From positions 1 to 64,000 of the forward strand of contig CAIYLW010000085.1 of NCBI GenBank assembly GCA_903927185.1: a stretch of 64,000 nucleotides of DNA. The letters are read 5' to 3'. The DNA is from an uncultured Bacteroidota bacterium. GTDB taxonomy: Bacteria > Bacteroidota > Bacteroidia > Chitinophagales > Chitinophagaceae. Positions within the stretch are counted from its first letter, which is position 1, and each line of letters opens with the position of its first letter. Below, piece after piece: positions 55,847 to 64,000 of the stretch. The position numbers and the translations under genes were made by a program. Below the pieces are notes generated by a model. It saw only the letters and a list, made by a program, of their open reading frames with translations, made no database searches and was not told the DNA's origin.

Positions 55847-57019
55847 TTATGAAAGGTGTTCAATGGCTAAAAAAGCTTGATTCAGATCTTCCATAATGTA
55901 TTCTACCGACTCTAAACCGAAATAGAAACGAAGCATTCGATGTTCAGGATTGGTTCCATCGAATTGAGTAGGTTTCATTCCCGCACATTTAGGAATAACA
56001 AGCGATTCGTGACCGCCCCAACTTACTGCCATTAAGATATGTTTGAGAGAATTACAGAATTTTTCAATTGTAGCACATTCATTAGCTTTAATTATAATGG
56101 TTAATAATCCACAAGCACCTTTCATTTGCTTTTTGGCCAATTGATATTGCGGAAATTCAGGATCAAGCGGATAAATAACTTTTTCAATTCTGGAATGTGC
56201 TTTCAATAATGGTATTAATGCTTGTGTAGTGCGGTCAATTCTTTCCAACCTGGCTTCCAAAGTTCTTAATCCTCTTATCAGCAACCATGCATTAAATGGT
56301 TGGATACCAGAACCTATATTCATGTATTCGCTATTGAAAATACGCTCTATCATTTTCTTATCACCAGATAGCACACCAGCCACCGTATCACTATGGCCAC
56401 TGATATATTTTGTTGCAGATTGTAACACCAAATCAATGCCCAATTCAATTGGCTTCTGATATAACGGTGTACAATAACTATTATCAACGATGGTGATTAT
56501 TCCATGCTTCCTTGCTAAGACTGCTACTGCCGCTAAATCCTGCAAGTCGTAAGTCCAACTATTGGGTGTCTCTAAATAAATCACCGATGTATTTGGCTGA
56601 ATAGTATTTTCGAAATTTTCTATTGAGGTTCCATCAATATATGTATGTGTTACTTGAAATCTAGGAAGAATTTCCTCAAACATTTTTTTAGCCCATGTAT
56701 AAGGGTTCTTTACACTGAGGATATGATCACCAGACTTAACGTTAGCCAAAACAGATGCAAAAATTGCAGCAGCACCACTATTAAATACCAAACAATCTTC
56801 AGCTCCATCTAATGCAGCTAATTTTTTACGAAGAATTTCAACAGTTGGATTTAGTCCGCGGCTATACAACCAAGTACTATATTCATCTTCGAAAGACTTC
56901 CTCAAATCGTCGACAGTTTTAAACGCAAAATTGCTAGTCTGGATTAATGGAGGTGCAATTGCCCTAAAATAATCTTCACGCGATTCAGCTAACTCATTTA
57001 TTATATAAGACAGTTCCAT
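55847..57019 (-). CDS. Cys/Met metabolism PLP-dependent enzyme (trans-sulfuration family)
   Basis: 390 residues. The fold-type I PLP family is clear: the internal aldimine Lys is in VLQSATKYISGHSDTVAGVL, with FNSGAAAIFASVLANVKSGD, YLETPNSWTYDLQDL and VDNSYCTPLYQKPIELGIDL around the cofactor. Cystathionine gamma-synthase, beta- and gamma-lyase and methionine gamma-lyase share these motifs; specificity cannot be assigned, though ETPNSW and WGGHESLVIP favour cystathionine beta-lyase-type. It is 6 nt downstream of an APC amino-acid permease, so it probably acts on an imported sulfur amino acid (inference). Confidence 0.88.
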   Translation of the reverse strand: MELSYIINELAESREDYFRAIAPPLIQTSNFAFKTVDDLRKSFEDEYSTWLYSRGLNPTVEILRKKLAALDGAEDCLVFNSGAAAIFASVLANVKSGDHILSVKNPYTWAKKMFEEILPRFQVTHTYIDGTSIENFENTIQPNTSVIYLETPNSWTYDLQDLAAVAVLARKHGIITIVDNSYCTPLYQKPIELGIDLVLQSATKYISGHSDTVAGVLSGDKKMIERIFNSEYMNIGSGIQPFNAWLLIRGLRTLEARLERIDRTTQALIPLLKAHSRIEKVIYPLDPEFPQYQLAKKQMKGACGLLTIIIKANECATIEKFCNSLKHILMAVSWGGHESLVIPKCAGMKPTQFDGTNPEHRMLRFYFGLESVEYIMEDLNQAFLAIEHLS

Positions 57020-57025
57020 TTTATA

Positions 57026-58378
57026 TTATTCTTTTGGTAATTGAGTGTCTAAGTTTTTCTTAAACCGCTGACTAATAAAATAAATTGCCATAAATACTGC
57101 TAAAACAGATAATCCTATCAATGCAATACTTGGTGTTTGAATAGTAATACTTATACCAACGAAGGCATATGCTGCCATAAAAATAAGTGGCAGAATAGGA
57201 TATAACTTCATTTTATAAATACCAGTGCCATCTAAATGTTTTGTCTTTTTACGTAAAACAAAAATAGTTGCACTAGAAGCTACCATTCCAAAGCAATCCA
57301 GAAAAATGGTGAAGTTTAATATTTTTTCGAAAGTTTGGGCAAAGAATAATATCACTACACACATCGCCGCAAAAATGGTTAATGAGAAAACTAGTACATC
57401 ATTTTTTGGTGATTGCTTTCCAAAAACTTTAGGCAATGCACCTTCGGTACTCATGGCATACATTACTCTTGGGTTGCTCATCAAAAGTGCATTCACATAA
57501 GCAAGTACGCCAAAGAATAAAAAGAAAGAAAAAATATCTGCCCCTGTTTTTCCAAACACTTTGTTCATTAAAGAATAAGCTATTTCTCGCTCACCTTTCA
57601 TGTTTTCAAAACCAATGATATGAAAGTAACTAAGATTTACTAAAAGGTATAATCCAATAATAATAGCGATACCTATAAAAATCCCTCTGGGAATATTTTT
57701 AGCGGGGTTGGCTACTTCATTTCCGAAGTTAATGGTTTGCTGATACCCTCCATAAGTAAAGGACACCGCAATTAAACTAATACCTAAACTCTGAATCCAA
57801 CTCATATGTACTTCAGGTGCAGTTGCTATGGCTACTGCTTGTGCTGGCAATTCATGTATTGGGAAAAATAGAGCAACAATCAAAACCAAGATCATACTGA
57901 TTTTAATTAGCATCAGGAAGTTCTGTGCTTTGGAACTCATTTTAAGTCCCATTAAATTAATTACATAAAATATAAATATTGCTATACAACTAATTAAAGC
58001 CTTGTCAATATCTGTCCAATTATATTGAGGAAATAATTTAGTGATATATCCACTGCCAATTAAAGCAACACCACTCAAACTTGCCGCATTACTGATAAGT
58101 ATGATACAATTAATGGCAAATGCGATACTTGGATGATAAGCATAACTGAAGATTTTATAGTACCCTCCTGTAACTGGATAGCGGCTTCCTATCTCTGCAT
58201 AAGTTAAGGCACCACAGAATGCAAAAAATCCTCCCAATAACCAAGCAGTGAAATAAACCGATGGATTAATGGCATCTTTTGCGCTAGTTGCTGCTGATCT
58301 AAAAATTCCCATGCCAATTACCAAGCCGACTACGATCATGGTAAAGCTAAATAGATTCAATTTTTGTTTTCCCTGCAT
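57026..58378 (-). CDS. APC-family amino acid permease
   Basis: 450 residues with about 12 membrane helices. The signature first helix VGLVIGMGIFRSAATSA matches the APC GxGIF motif, and LGGFFAFCGALTYAEIGSRYPVTGGYY matches the helix 2-3 block (in parts). Its C-terminus is Lys-rich and cytoplasmic. It brings in amino acids by ion coupling; the substrate is not decided. It is the first gene of a unit with the PLP enzyme (6-nt gap). A palindrome at 58400-58417 sits just upstream. Confidence 0.88.
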   Translation of the reverse strand: MQGKQKLNLFSFTMIVVGLVIGMGIFRSAATSAKDAINPSVYFTAWLLGGFFAFCGALTYAEIGSRYPVTGGYYKIFSYAYHPSIAFAINCIILISNAASLSGVALIGSGYITKLFPQYNWTDIDKALISCIAIFIFYVINLMGLKMSSKAQNFLMLIKISMILVLIVALFFPIHELPAQAVAIATAPEVHMSWIQSLGISLIAVSFTYGGYQQTINFGNEVANPAKNIPRGIFIGIAIIIGLYLLVNLSYFHIIGFENMKGEREIAYSLMNKVFGKTGADIFSFFLFFGVLAYVNALLMSNPRVMYAMSTEGALPKVFGKQSPKNDVLVFSLTIFAAMCVVILFFAQTFEKILNFTIFLDCFGMVASSATIFVLRKKTKHLDGTGIYKMKLYPILPLIFMAAYAFVGISITIQTPSIALIGLSVLAVFMAIYFISQRFKKNLDTQLPKE

Positions 58379-58399
58379 AATTATAGCGTGAACGATAAA

Positions 58400-58417
58400 T
58401 GTAGGAAACTTCCTACA
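58400..58417 (-). promoter_or_regulatory. Palindromic candidate operator of the permease operon
   Basis: TGTAGGAA (58400-58407), AC, TTCCTACA (58410-58417): perfect 8-bp arms, 22 nt upstream of the permease ATG. On the minus strand it directly adjoins TATCATTTG, a TAnnTTTG-like box with one extra base, so a bound regulator would block initiation. Confidence 0.45.
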
Positions 58418-58501
58418 AATGATAAGGTCGATGTATTAAATACCTAATTTCCCAATACATGAAGATTATTTACTTCTTGTATATTTACTAAAATAAAGTT
58501 T

Positions 58502-59080
58502 ATGGAATTTCATCTCGACCAACTTCTAACAGTCACTTTTACCCTGTTTGCCGTAATCGATATTGTAGGTTCTATCCCTCTATTAATCTCATTAAAAGAT
58601 AAGATGGGTGCTATTCGATCATTTCAGGCAACATTTGTTTCTGGTGGCTTGATGATTCTTTTTCTTTTTGCGGGGAAACCTTTTTTGAAAATTCTGGGTC
58701 TTGATATACGATCATTTGCTGTGGGAGGATCGATTGTGATTTTTTTACTTGGATTAGAAATGGTGCTAGGGCATGAAATATTTAAGGGCGATAAAGATGC
58801 TAAATCCAGTAGTGTAGTTCCCATTGCATTTCCTATCATCGCAGGAAGTGGAACCCTTACCACTATTATGTCATTAAAAGCTAACTATGAAGAAACCTAT
58901 ATTTTAGCTGGTATTATTATTAACTTAATAGTAGTTTATATCGTTTTGAAGTCGCTAAAAATAATCGAACACGCTTTAGGGGAAGCAGGTTTATTAGCAG
59001 TTAGAAAGTTTTTTGGTGTGATTTTGCTTGCAATTGCGGTTAAAATTTTTAGTACCAATATTGGTGCATTTGGAAAATAA
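58502..59080 (+). CDS. MarC-family integral membrane protein
   Basis: 192 residues, six predicted membrane segments. Family blocks are visible: AVIDIVGSIPLLISL near the start, GGSIVIFLLGLEMVLG, PIAFPIIAGSGTLTTIM in the centre (PLAxPxxAGPG-type) and FGVILLAIAVKIFSTNIG at the end. The MarC family has no proven transport function. It is upstream of DUF2752 by 6 nt on the plus strand and is divergent from the permease operon. Confidence 0.88.
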   Translation: MEFHLDQLLTVTFTLFAVIDIVGSIPLLISLKDKMGAIRSFQATFVSGGLMILFLFAGKPFLKILGLDIRSFAVGGSIVIFLLGLEMVLGHEIFKGDKDAKSSSVVPIAFPIIAGSGTLTTIMSLKANYEETYILAGIIINLIVVYIVLKSLKIIEHALGEAGLLAVRKFFGVILLAIAVKIFSTNIGAFGK

Positions 59081-59086
59081 CCATCC

Positions 59087-59386
59087 ATGATTACAACCAT
59101 TCATAAAATAAGACTATGGCTCTTTCAGCATTTTGAGTTGCTTTGTTGGATCGGGGCATTTGTCGCTTTGTTTTTCCTACCTGAAAACAAATCCGAGACC
59201 TCGCTTTGTATTTTTAGTGCATTGGGTTTTAGCAAGTGTCCTGGTTGTGGGATTGGTCATTCAATGCATTATGCTATGAGAGCTGAATGGATGCTGTCTT
59301 TAAAATACCATCCATTAGGAATATTAGCGGTCTTTATTTTATTAAATAGAATTCGACAATTAATCATACAAATCAAACTAACATGA
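59087..59386 (+). CDS. DUF2752 membrane protein
   Basis: 99 residues. Two or three membrane segments flank the hallmark FSKCPGCGIGHSMHYAMRAEW-type block (GFSKCPGCGIGHSMH is the core), whose two Cys and one His define DUF2752. Function unknown. It overlaps the TM2-domain gene by 4 nt (ATGA), showing translational coupling; this DUF2752-TM2 pair recurs in Bacteroidota. Confidence 0.82.
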   Translation: MITTIHKIRLWLFQHFELLCWIGAFVALFFLPENKSETSLCIFSALGFSKCPGCGIGHSMHYAMRAEWMLSLKYHPLGILAVFILLNRIRQLIIQIKLT

Positions 59387-59739
59387 ATCAAAACGCGTTT
59401 AATTTAATTCCTGCTTTAGAAGGTGAAGAATTACTTTTTATACAAAGTCTTACTCGTGAATTACCCGCTGATAAAATGCAAAACTTTGTTGCAGTTTATA
59501 ATGGTAAAAGAAGAAAAACAGATCAGGTACTTCTTGGTTGCATTTTAGGTTTTTTTGGAATCTCAGGTATTCAAAGATTTATGGTAGGTCAAAATGGTAT
59601 GGGGATTTTATTTTTATTAACCTTTGGATTCTGCTGGATTGGTACTATTATAGATATTATCAATCATAAGCAACTTACTTTCGATTATAACCAACAAATG
59701 GCTAGAGAGAGTATGGCAATGGTGTACGCTTTTAATTAA
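59383..59739 (+). CDS. TM2-domain protein
   Basis: 118 residues. The TM2 domain (about 47-108) has two membrane segments joined by a short turn: GCILGFFGISGIQRFMVGQN then GILFLLTFGFCWIGTIIDII. The family motif GxxGxHRFYxG is present as GISGIQRFMVG. The role is unknown; TM2 proteins often sit with other small membrane proteins. It is coupled to DUF2752 and ends at a repeated-motif inverted repeat. Confidence 0.85.
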   Translation: MNQNAFNLIPALEGEELLFIQSLTRELPADKMQNFVAVYNGKRRKTDQVLLGCILGFFGISGIQRFMVGQNGMGILFLLTFGFCWIGTIIDIINHKQLTFDYNQQMARESMAMVYAFN

Positions 59740-59833
59740 GTCAAAATTAAAAAGTCAAAAGTCAAAAAATAATCCTCAGTAAATTCTGAAAATCAAAGCA
59801 AAATGTTTTGACTTTTTAATTTTGACTTTTGAC
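59740..59833. repeat. Inverted repeat built from GTCAAAA units, convergent intergenic region
   Basis: GTCAAAA occurs at 59740-59746, 59754-59760 and 59761-59767; its complement TTTTGAC is at 59806-59812, 59820-59826 and 59827-59833. The 21-bp segment 59740-59760 is an exact inverted copy of 59806-59826. The structure lies between the convergent TM2 and CusB-like genes and can form a long AU-rich stem, so it may act as a bidirectional terminator. Confidence 0.8.
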
Positions 59834-60982
59834 TTATTCATCTACTTTGTTTTTCAAACTCATCAACAAAGAATAAGTCCCCTTTACTACAAACTCAGCA
59901 GACACAAATTTGTTGGTTTGCAGTACTTCTGTAAACCCATTCTCAGTATTGCCCACTTGTACTTCAGTCATTTTAAACTGATTGGCATCTATTTTAATAA
60001 AAGCATACTGTTTGTTTTCAAAAAGAACAATGGCGTCCTCTGGCAACACAAAGGCCTTCGCATTTTTAATGGAAATTTCAGCATTCATATAAGTACCTGG
60101 AATTAAATCGTGCTCATACGTTTCAAAATGACAATGCACATCGGTATTTCTATCGGCTGAAATATCGTGACCAATCAATAAAATTTCACAAGGGTGTTTT
60201 TTTGTTGGCTGTGAATTTGTAAATGCATTTAGTTTCTGTCCAATATACAGTTTGCTAATATCTTTCTCATACACTTTCAAATTCAAATGAATATCAGAAG
60301 GATTAATTAATTCAAAAAGGACCTCTGTAGGGGAGACATATTTACCAATATTCACATTTACTTTCGATACAAATCCATCAATGGGGGAATAGAGATGAAT
60401 ACCTCTTGTTATACTATTTACATTAAGTTTTGTAATGTTGATGCCAACCAACTGTAACTTTTCCTTTAATGCACTAATCAATACTTGTTGAGATTTAAAA
60501 TCAGACTCAGTTTGTTGCATTACTTTATCACTGCTTGCCTGAGTTTTATTCAACTCTTTCTGACGGTTGTATTCTAATTCTAAATAGATTATTTTTTCTT
60601 TCGCAGTTAAATAATCTTGCTGCAACTGAATATATTGTTCCCCTTCAATAAATGCAATAGGGTCGCCTTTTTTTATATGTTGCCCAGGCAAAAGGTTAGT
60701 TGACTTTAAATAACCTCCCATTGGTACACTAACTGATATCATATTTTGAGGAGGCACATCTATTTTACCATTGACTTTTAAAATGGATGAGATTTCTTTT
60801 TGTTCCATTTTAGCTATTAGGATTCCAGCATTTTTGATTTGTACATCAGACAGTTTAACAAGATTTACAATAGGTGCTTCCACATTTACCGCTTCTTGTT
60901 TCTTACTTCCACAAGAAATAAGAAAAAAAAGCGGGATCATGATAAAGCATATTTTTTTCTTACTATTTTTTGAGAATTTCAT
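59834..60982 (-). CDS. Heavy-metal RND efflux periplasmic adaptor (CusB/CzcB-like)
   Basis: 382 residues. A lipoprotein signal ends at Cys24 (FLISC). Adaptor features: KVNGKIDVPPQNMISVSVPM, lipoyl half-motifs GYLKSTNLLPGQHIKKGDPI and YSPIDGFVSKVNVNIGKYVS, and the beta-barrel segment LNLKVYEKDISKLYIGQKL. It couples the CusA/CzcA pump to the outer-membrane duct for metal export (Cu, Ag, Zn, Co or Cd; not decided). It starts 2 nt after the pump gene stop. Confidence 0.88.
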   Translation of the reverse strand: MKFSKNSKKKICFIMIPLFFLISCGSKKQEAVNVEAPIVNLVKLSDVQIKNAGILIAKMEQKEISSILKVNGKIDVPPQNMISVSVPMGGYLKSTNLLPGQHIKKGDPIAFIEGEQYIQLQQDYLTAKEKIIYLELEYNRQKELNKTQASSDKVMQQTESDFKSQQVLISALKEKLQLVGINITKLNVNSITRGIHLYSPIDGFVSKVNVNIGKYVSPTEVLFELINPSDIHLNLKVYEKDISKLYIGQKLNAFTNSQPTKKHPCEILLIGHDISADRNTDVHCHFETYEHDLIPGTYMNAEISIKNAKAFVLPEDAIVLFENKQYAFIKIDANQFKMTEVQVGNTENGFTEVLQTNKFVSAEFVVKGTYSLLMSLKNKVDE

Positions 60983-60984
60983 AT

Positions 60985-63900
60985 TTATTGATTGATTAAG
61001 TAATGTAATTGGATAATAGACTCATTTAAGCTTTTCACTGATTCTATATAATCGTTTTTTACAACTGTAGCCTGATTAATTAATTGCACCCATTCCAGAT
61101 AATTAATACCTCCATTTGCTAATTGCAGATTGGCCGTATTACTAATGGTTTGTGCATTTTTCAGAGCAGTGCCTTCAAAGTATTGAACAGTATGTAAATA
61201 TTTATGATATTGTAATAAGGCTAATTGATAATTAGAATGCATATTTTGCAAACCAATTTTGTAGTTATTTTCTACAACCTGCTTATTTAACCTTGCACCA
61301 GCAATTTTCGATTTTTGGGCCTTTGCGAAAAGGGGGATACCCACTCCTACTTGAACAGCACTAAATCTAGTATCGCTACTATACAATTTATTATCTGCAC
61401 CCATTCCTTTGATACTTGTATTGTTGTACCCGATTGTAAATCCTGGCATCAGCAAACTTTTTTCCACTTCAATTATTGCATCTGCTATTTGTTGCTGATG
61501 CAAAATCATTTTTAAAATAGGATGTTCTCTCAACAAACTTGTATCATTAAAATTTATCGGATCCATTTTAAATTGCTGTTCGGAAGGGCTATAAAGAACT
61601 GTAGTATTTAATAAAAGTTGAAACTGTAACTGTAATACAGATCTATCCTGTTCTAACTGTTGAATTTGAATATTTATTTGACCCAATTGAGTTTCAGCAC
61701 TTGATTTTTCTAGTAAGTTTGTCTCGCCTTTTACCAGTCGTTGTTCAGCTCTTTTATAAAATGCCTGATATAAACTATCTGTATAAAAAAGTAGTTTGCG
61801 TTTCTGCTCAATATAAATAATAGTATAATATAGCTGAGACAAGTCTTTCTTTAATAGCGCTTGCTTTACAGCCATATTCATAATACTACCTTTCCATTCT
61901 TCTTGCAATAATTCTCTTTGCTTGTTATATACTTTAGGAAAAAGAAAGGATTGAGAAATTCCAAATTTAGAATCAGTATAAATACTATTAATCTGACCCA
62001 CATCTGCTATTAGATTTGTTTGAGGAAGATTTGCAGATGATTTAATTAAAGCTTCCTGATACCTTGATTTTAGCTCTTCATTTTTTACTTGAAGATTATG
62101 TTGCATTGCGGTATCAATTGCCGCGTTCAGACTGATAGGGGTTTGCGCACGCAAACTAGACCCAGCTGTCATTAGCATGATTAAAATAAAAAGCACAGTT
62201 ACCGAATTTTTATTTCTTTTCTTTTTCGGGGAAGTCTTTTCAAAAGTCATATATAAAACAGGCAAAATGTAAAGAGTTAGAAATGTTGCTATCAATAGAC
62301 CACCAATCACAACTGTTGCTAAAGGTCTTTGCACTTCAGCACCCGCTCCATTACTGATTGCCATTGGGAAGAAACCTAATGATGCAACGAATGCTGTCAT
62401 TAAAACAGGTCTTAACCTTACTTTGGTACCCATTAATACAATTCTTCGCAGATCCGATATCCCTTCTTCCTTAAGTTGATTAAATTCAGCGATTAGTACA
62501 ATCCCATTCAATACCGCTACGCCAAACAATGCAATGAATCCAACACCAGCACTTATACTGAAGGGCATTCCCCTTAATGCTAAAAAAATGATTCCGCCAA
62601 TTGCAGATAAAGGAATTGCAGAATAGATAAGTAGCCCTTGTTTCAGAGAATTAAATGCAAAATGTAATAAAATAAGGATCAACAATAATGATACAGGTAC
62701 TGCAATCATCAATCTACTTTTGGCAGCGTTTAAGTTTTCAAATGCACCACCATAAGTAACATAATATCCTGTAGGGAATTTCATTTGCTTAGCAATTTTT
62801 TCCTGTAATTCTGTTACAATGGTTTGAACATCCCGACCCCTTACATTAAATCCAATCACAATTCTTCTTTTCGCATCTTCTCTTTGAATTTGATTAGGCC
62901 CTTGTTTAATTTGAACATCAGCCAGCTGACTTAATGGAATTTGTGTGCCTTGAGGAGTAGGTATTAAAAGGTTTTGTATATCCTTCAAATCTTTTTTCTG
63001 CTCTCCGCTAATTCGTACTACTACATCAAATCTTTTTTCTCCTTCAAAAAGCATTCCTGTTGTTTGACCGGCAAATGATGTGTTTACAATTTTATTGATG
63101 TCAACAATATTCAAACCGTATTGTGCAATTGTATTGCGATTATAATTGATGATTATTTGAGGCATCCCCGCTACCTGTTCTACATATAGATTTTTAGCTC
63201 CCTCAACAGAATTTACAATTACACCTAATTTATTAGCATATAAAGCAAGGGTATCAAGGTCTTCCCCAAATATTTTACAAACCACATCTTGCCTAGCTCC
63301 CGTCATTAATTCATTGAAACGCATTTGAACAGGGAACTGAAATCCGGCCGTAACACCGGGTACTGCTTCTAAAGCCTTACCCATTTTTTCACTTAATTCG
63401 TTGAAGGTTTTCGCAGAAGTCCATTCTTTTTTTGGTTTCAGAATCACCATCATATCACTAGCATCCATCGGCATTGGATCGGTAGGCACTTCTCCACTTC
63501 CAATTTTTGTAACAATTTTTTCTACTTCAGGAAACTGCGTTTTTAAAATGTGTGCCGCTTTTTGTGTATTCACTATGGTAGTATTTAAACTACTACCTGT
63601 TAACACTCTTGTATCCACTGCAAAATCGCCTTCTTCTAATGCAGGAATAAATTCAGCACCAAGATTTGTGAGCAATAGCACTGCAAAAACAAATAAAGAA
63701 AAAACAGAAGCAAGAGCAATTTTAGGAAATTGAATCACGAAATTCAATGTTCGTTGATACACTCTTTCTACTTTCGACATCCATATATCAGAGATATTGG
63801 GTTTGTGTTTAATTTTTTTACTAAGGAATAAAGCACTCATCATAGGAATATAAGTGAGCGACAACACAAATGCCCCAAGTAAGGCAAATGCAACTGTTTG

Positions 63901-63999
63901 TGCCATTGGCTTAAACATTTTTCCTTCAATGCCTTCTAAAGTAAAAATGGGTAAGTAAACTACTAGAATAATCACCTGCCCAAAAACAGCACTATTCAT
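60985..63999 (-). CDS. CusA/CzcA-family RND pump fused to a TolC-like domain (cut by window edge)
   Basis: The window holds the last 1004 residues; the N-terminal part of the pump is beyond the right edge. Visible are the RND helix 4 region YLPIFTLEGIEGKMFKPMAQ, pore and porter domains, helices 8-12 (YVTYGGAFENLNAAKSRLMI, PLSAIGGIIFLALRGMPFS) and the RND end ILPVLYMTFEKTSPKKKRNK. A hydrophobic segment ending SLRAQ (near 62150) follows, then an OEP/TolC-like domain (ISLNAAIDTAMQHNLQVKNE to the end). The junction resembles a signal peptide: a basic n-region, a hydrophobic h-region and A|Q. Fused CusA-CusC-type proteins occur in Bacteroidota. It expels metal ions with the adaptor gene following. 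Confidence 0.87.
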   Translation of the reverse strand: MNSAVFGQVIILVVYLPIFTLEGIEGKMFKPMAQTVAFALLGAFVLSLTYIPMMSALFLSKKIKHKPNISDIWMSKVERVYQRTLNFVIQFPKIALASVFSLFVFAVLLLTNLGAEFIPALEEGDFAVDTRVLTGSSLNTTIVNTQKAAHILKTQFPEVEKIVTKIGSGEVPTDPMPMDASDMMVILKPKKEWTSAKTFNELSEKMGKALEAVPGVTAGFQFPVQMRFNELMTGARQDVVCKIFGEDLDTLALYANKLGVIVNSVEGAKNLYVEQVAGMPQIIINYNRNTIAQYGLNIVDINKIVNTSFAGQTTGMLFEGEKRFDVVVRISGEQKKDLKDIQNLLIPTPQGTQIPLSQLADVQIKQGPNQIQREDAKRRIVIGFNVRGRDVQTIVTELQEKIAKQMKFPTGYYVTYGGAFENLNAAKSRLMIAVPVSLLLILILLHFAFNSLKQGLLIYSAIPLSAIGGIIFLALRGMPFSISAGVGFIALFGVAVLNGIVLIAEFNQLKEEGISDLRRIVLMGTKVRLRPVLMTAFVASLGFFPMAISNGAGAEVQRPLATVVIGGLLIATFLTLYILPVLYMTFEKTSPKKKRNKNSVTVLFILIMLMTAGSSLRAQTPISLNAAIDTAMQHNLQVKNEELKSRYQEALIKSSANLPQTNLIADVGQINSIYTDSKFGISQSFLFPKVYNKQRELLQEEWKGSIMNMAVKQALLKKDLSQLYYTIIYIEQKRKLLFYTDSLYQAFYKRAEQRLVKGETNLLEKSSAETQLGQINIQIQQLEQDRSVLQLQFQLLLNTTVLYSPSEQQFKMDPINFNDTSLLREHPILKMILHQQQIADAIIEVEKSLLMPGFTIGYNNTSIKGMGADNKLYSSDTRFSAVQVGVGIPLFAKAQKSKIAGARLNKQVVENNYKIGLQNMHSNYQLALLQYHKYLHTVQYFEGTALKNAQTISNTANLQLANGGINYLEWVQLINQATVVKNDYIESVKSLNESIIQLHYLINQ

Positions 64000-64000
64000 C

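Noticed and set aside
59737..59836. Terminal inverted repeats of an insertion sequence
   Set aside because: The arms are only 39 bp apart with no transposase gene and no target duplication.

Overview
The window is a low-GC chromosomal segment of a Bacteroidota bacterium, most likely a member of the Chitinophagales/Chitinophagaceae (the phylum is well supported, the family is inference). Signs are the gliding/type IX secretion cluster gldK-L-M-N, a TonB-dependent receptor with a carboxypeptidase-like N-terminal domain, lineage-typical families (DUF4271, DUF4783, DUF2752+TM2), an F-ATPase a subunit with a long periplasmic extension, and many TAnnTTTG promoter -7 boxes in place of sigma70-type -10 boxes. 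No tRNA, rRNA, CRISPR array, insertion sequence or phage gene was recognised; this is mostly core genome.

Layout. 1-2.8 kb: ATP synthase genes atpB-E-F-H-A on the minus strand (atpA cut by the left edge). 2.9-9.1 kb: a lipid/drug-type ABC exporter, divergent rel/spoT, purA and a very Asp-rich small protein. 9.1-18.1 kb, minus strand: a lytic transglycosylase, gatA, tatC, tatA, rplS, rny, zapA, a coiled-coil partner and pheT. 18.1-18.6 kb: a divergent intergenic region with an AT-rich tract and a regularly spaced array of DnaA-box-like 9-mers. 18.6-23.8 kb, plus strand: dnaB, rsmE, an L,D-transpeptidase and a GNAT-like protein. 23.8-31.7 kb: an epimerase-like gene, dnaX, a SUI1 protein, nadC, a DUF4783 protein, gpmI, a haem-binding protein, engB and a YkuK-like gene. 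31.8-41.4 kb: a second ABC exporter, DUF2721, the TonB-dependent receptor, an ECF sigma factor followed by a predicted membrane-anchored beta-barrel protein, a lipoprotein and uvrC. 41.6-46.4 kb: gldN-M-L-K. 46.6-52.8 kb: a YyaL-type protein, hemD, DUF4271, hemW and gpsA. 52.9-58.4 kb: an adaptor/TolC pair, then a Cys/Met-type PLP enzyme with an amino-acid permease. 58.5-64 kb: marC, DUF2752, TM2, and a CusB-like adaptor with a CusA/CzcA pump fused to a TolC-like domain (cut by the right edge).

Most notable points. (1) dnaX is split at an 11-A run containing the slippery heptamer A_AAA_AAC. The 0 frame stops 16 nt later, giving a gamma-like 385-residue product. The -1 frame is open from the run to a stop 2 bp short of the next gene and encodes a tau C-terminus, giving about 599 residues. 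Programmed slippage is the leading explanation; a homopolymer sequencing error must be excluded. (2) The pheT-dnaB gap has four same-orientation DnaA-box-like 9-mers at 22, 21 and 22 bp steps beside an 87% AT tract: a candidate oriC or DnaA-controlled dnaB promoter. (3) The RND pump carries a signal-peptide-like segment at its junction with the TolC domain, so the fusion might be cut in vivo. (4) An 18-bp palindrome overlaps the ECF sigma promoter, and another lies in front of the amino-acid permease operon.
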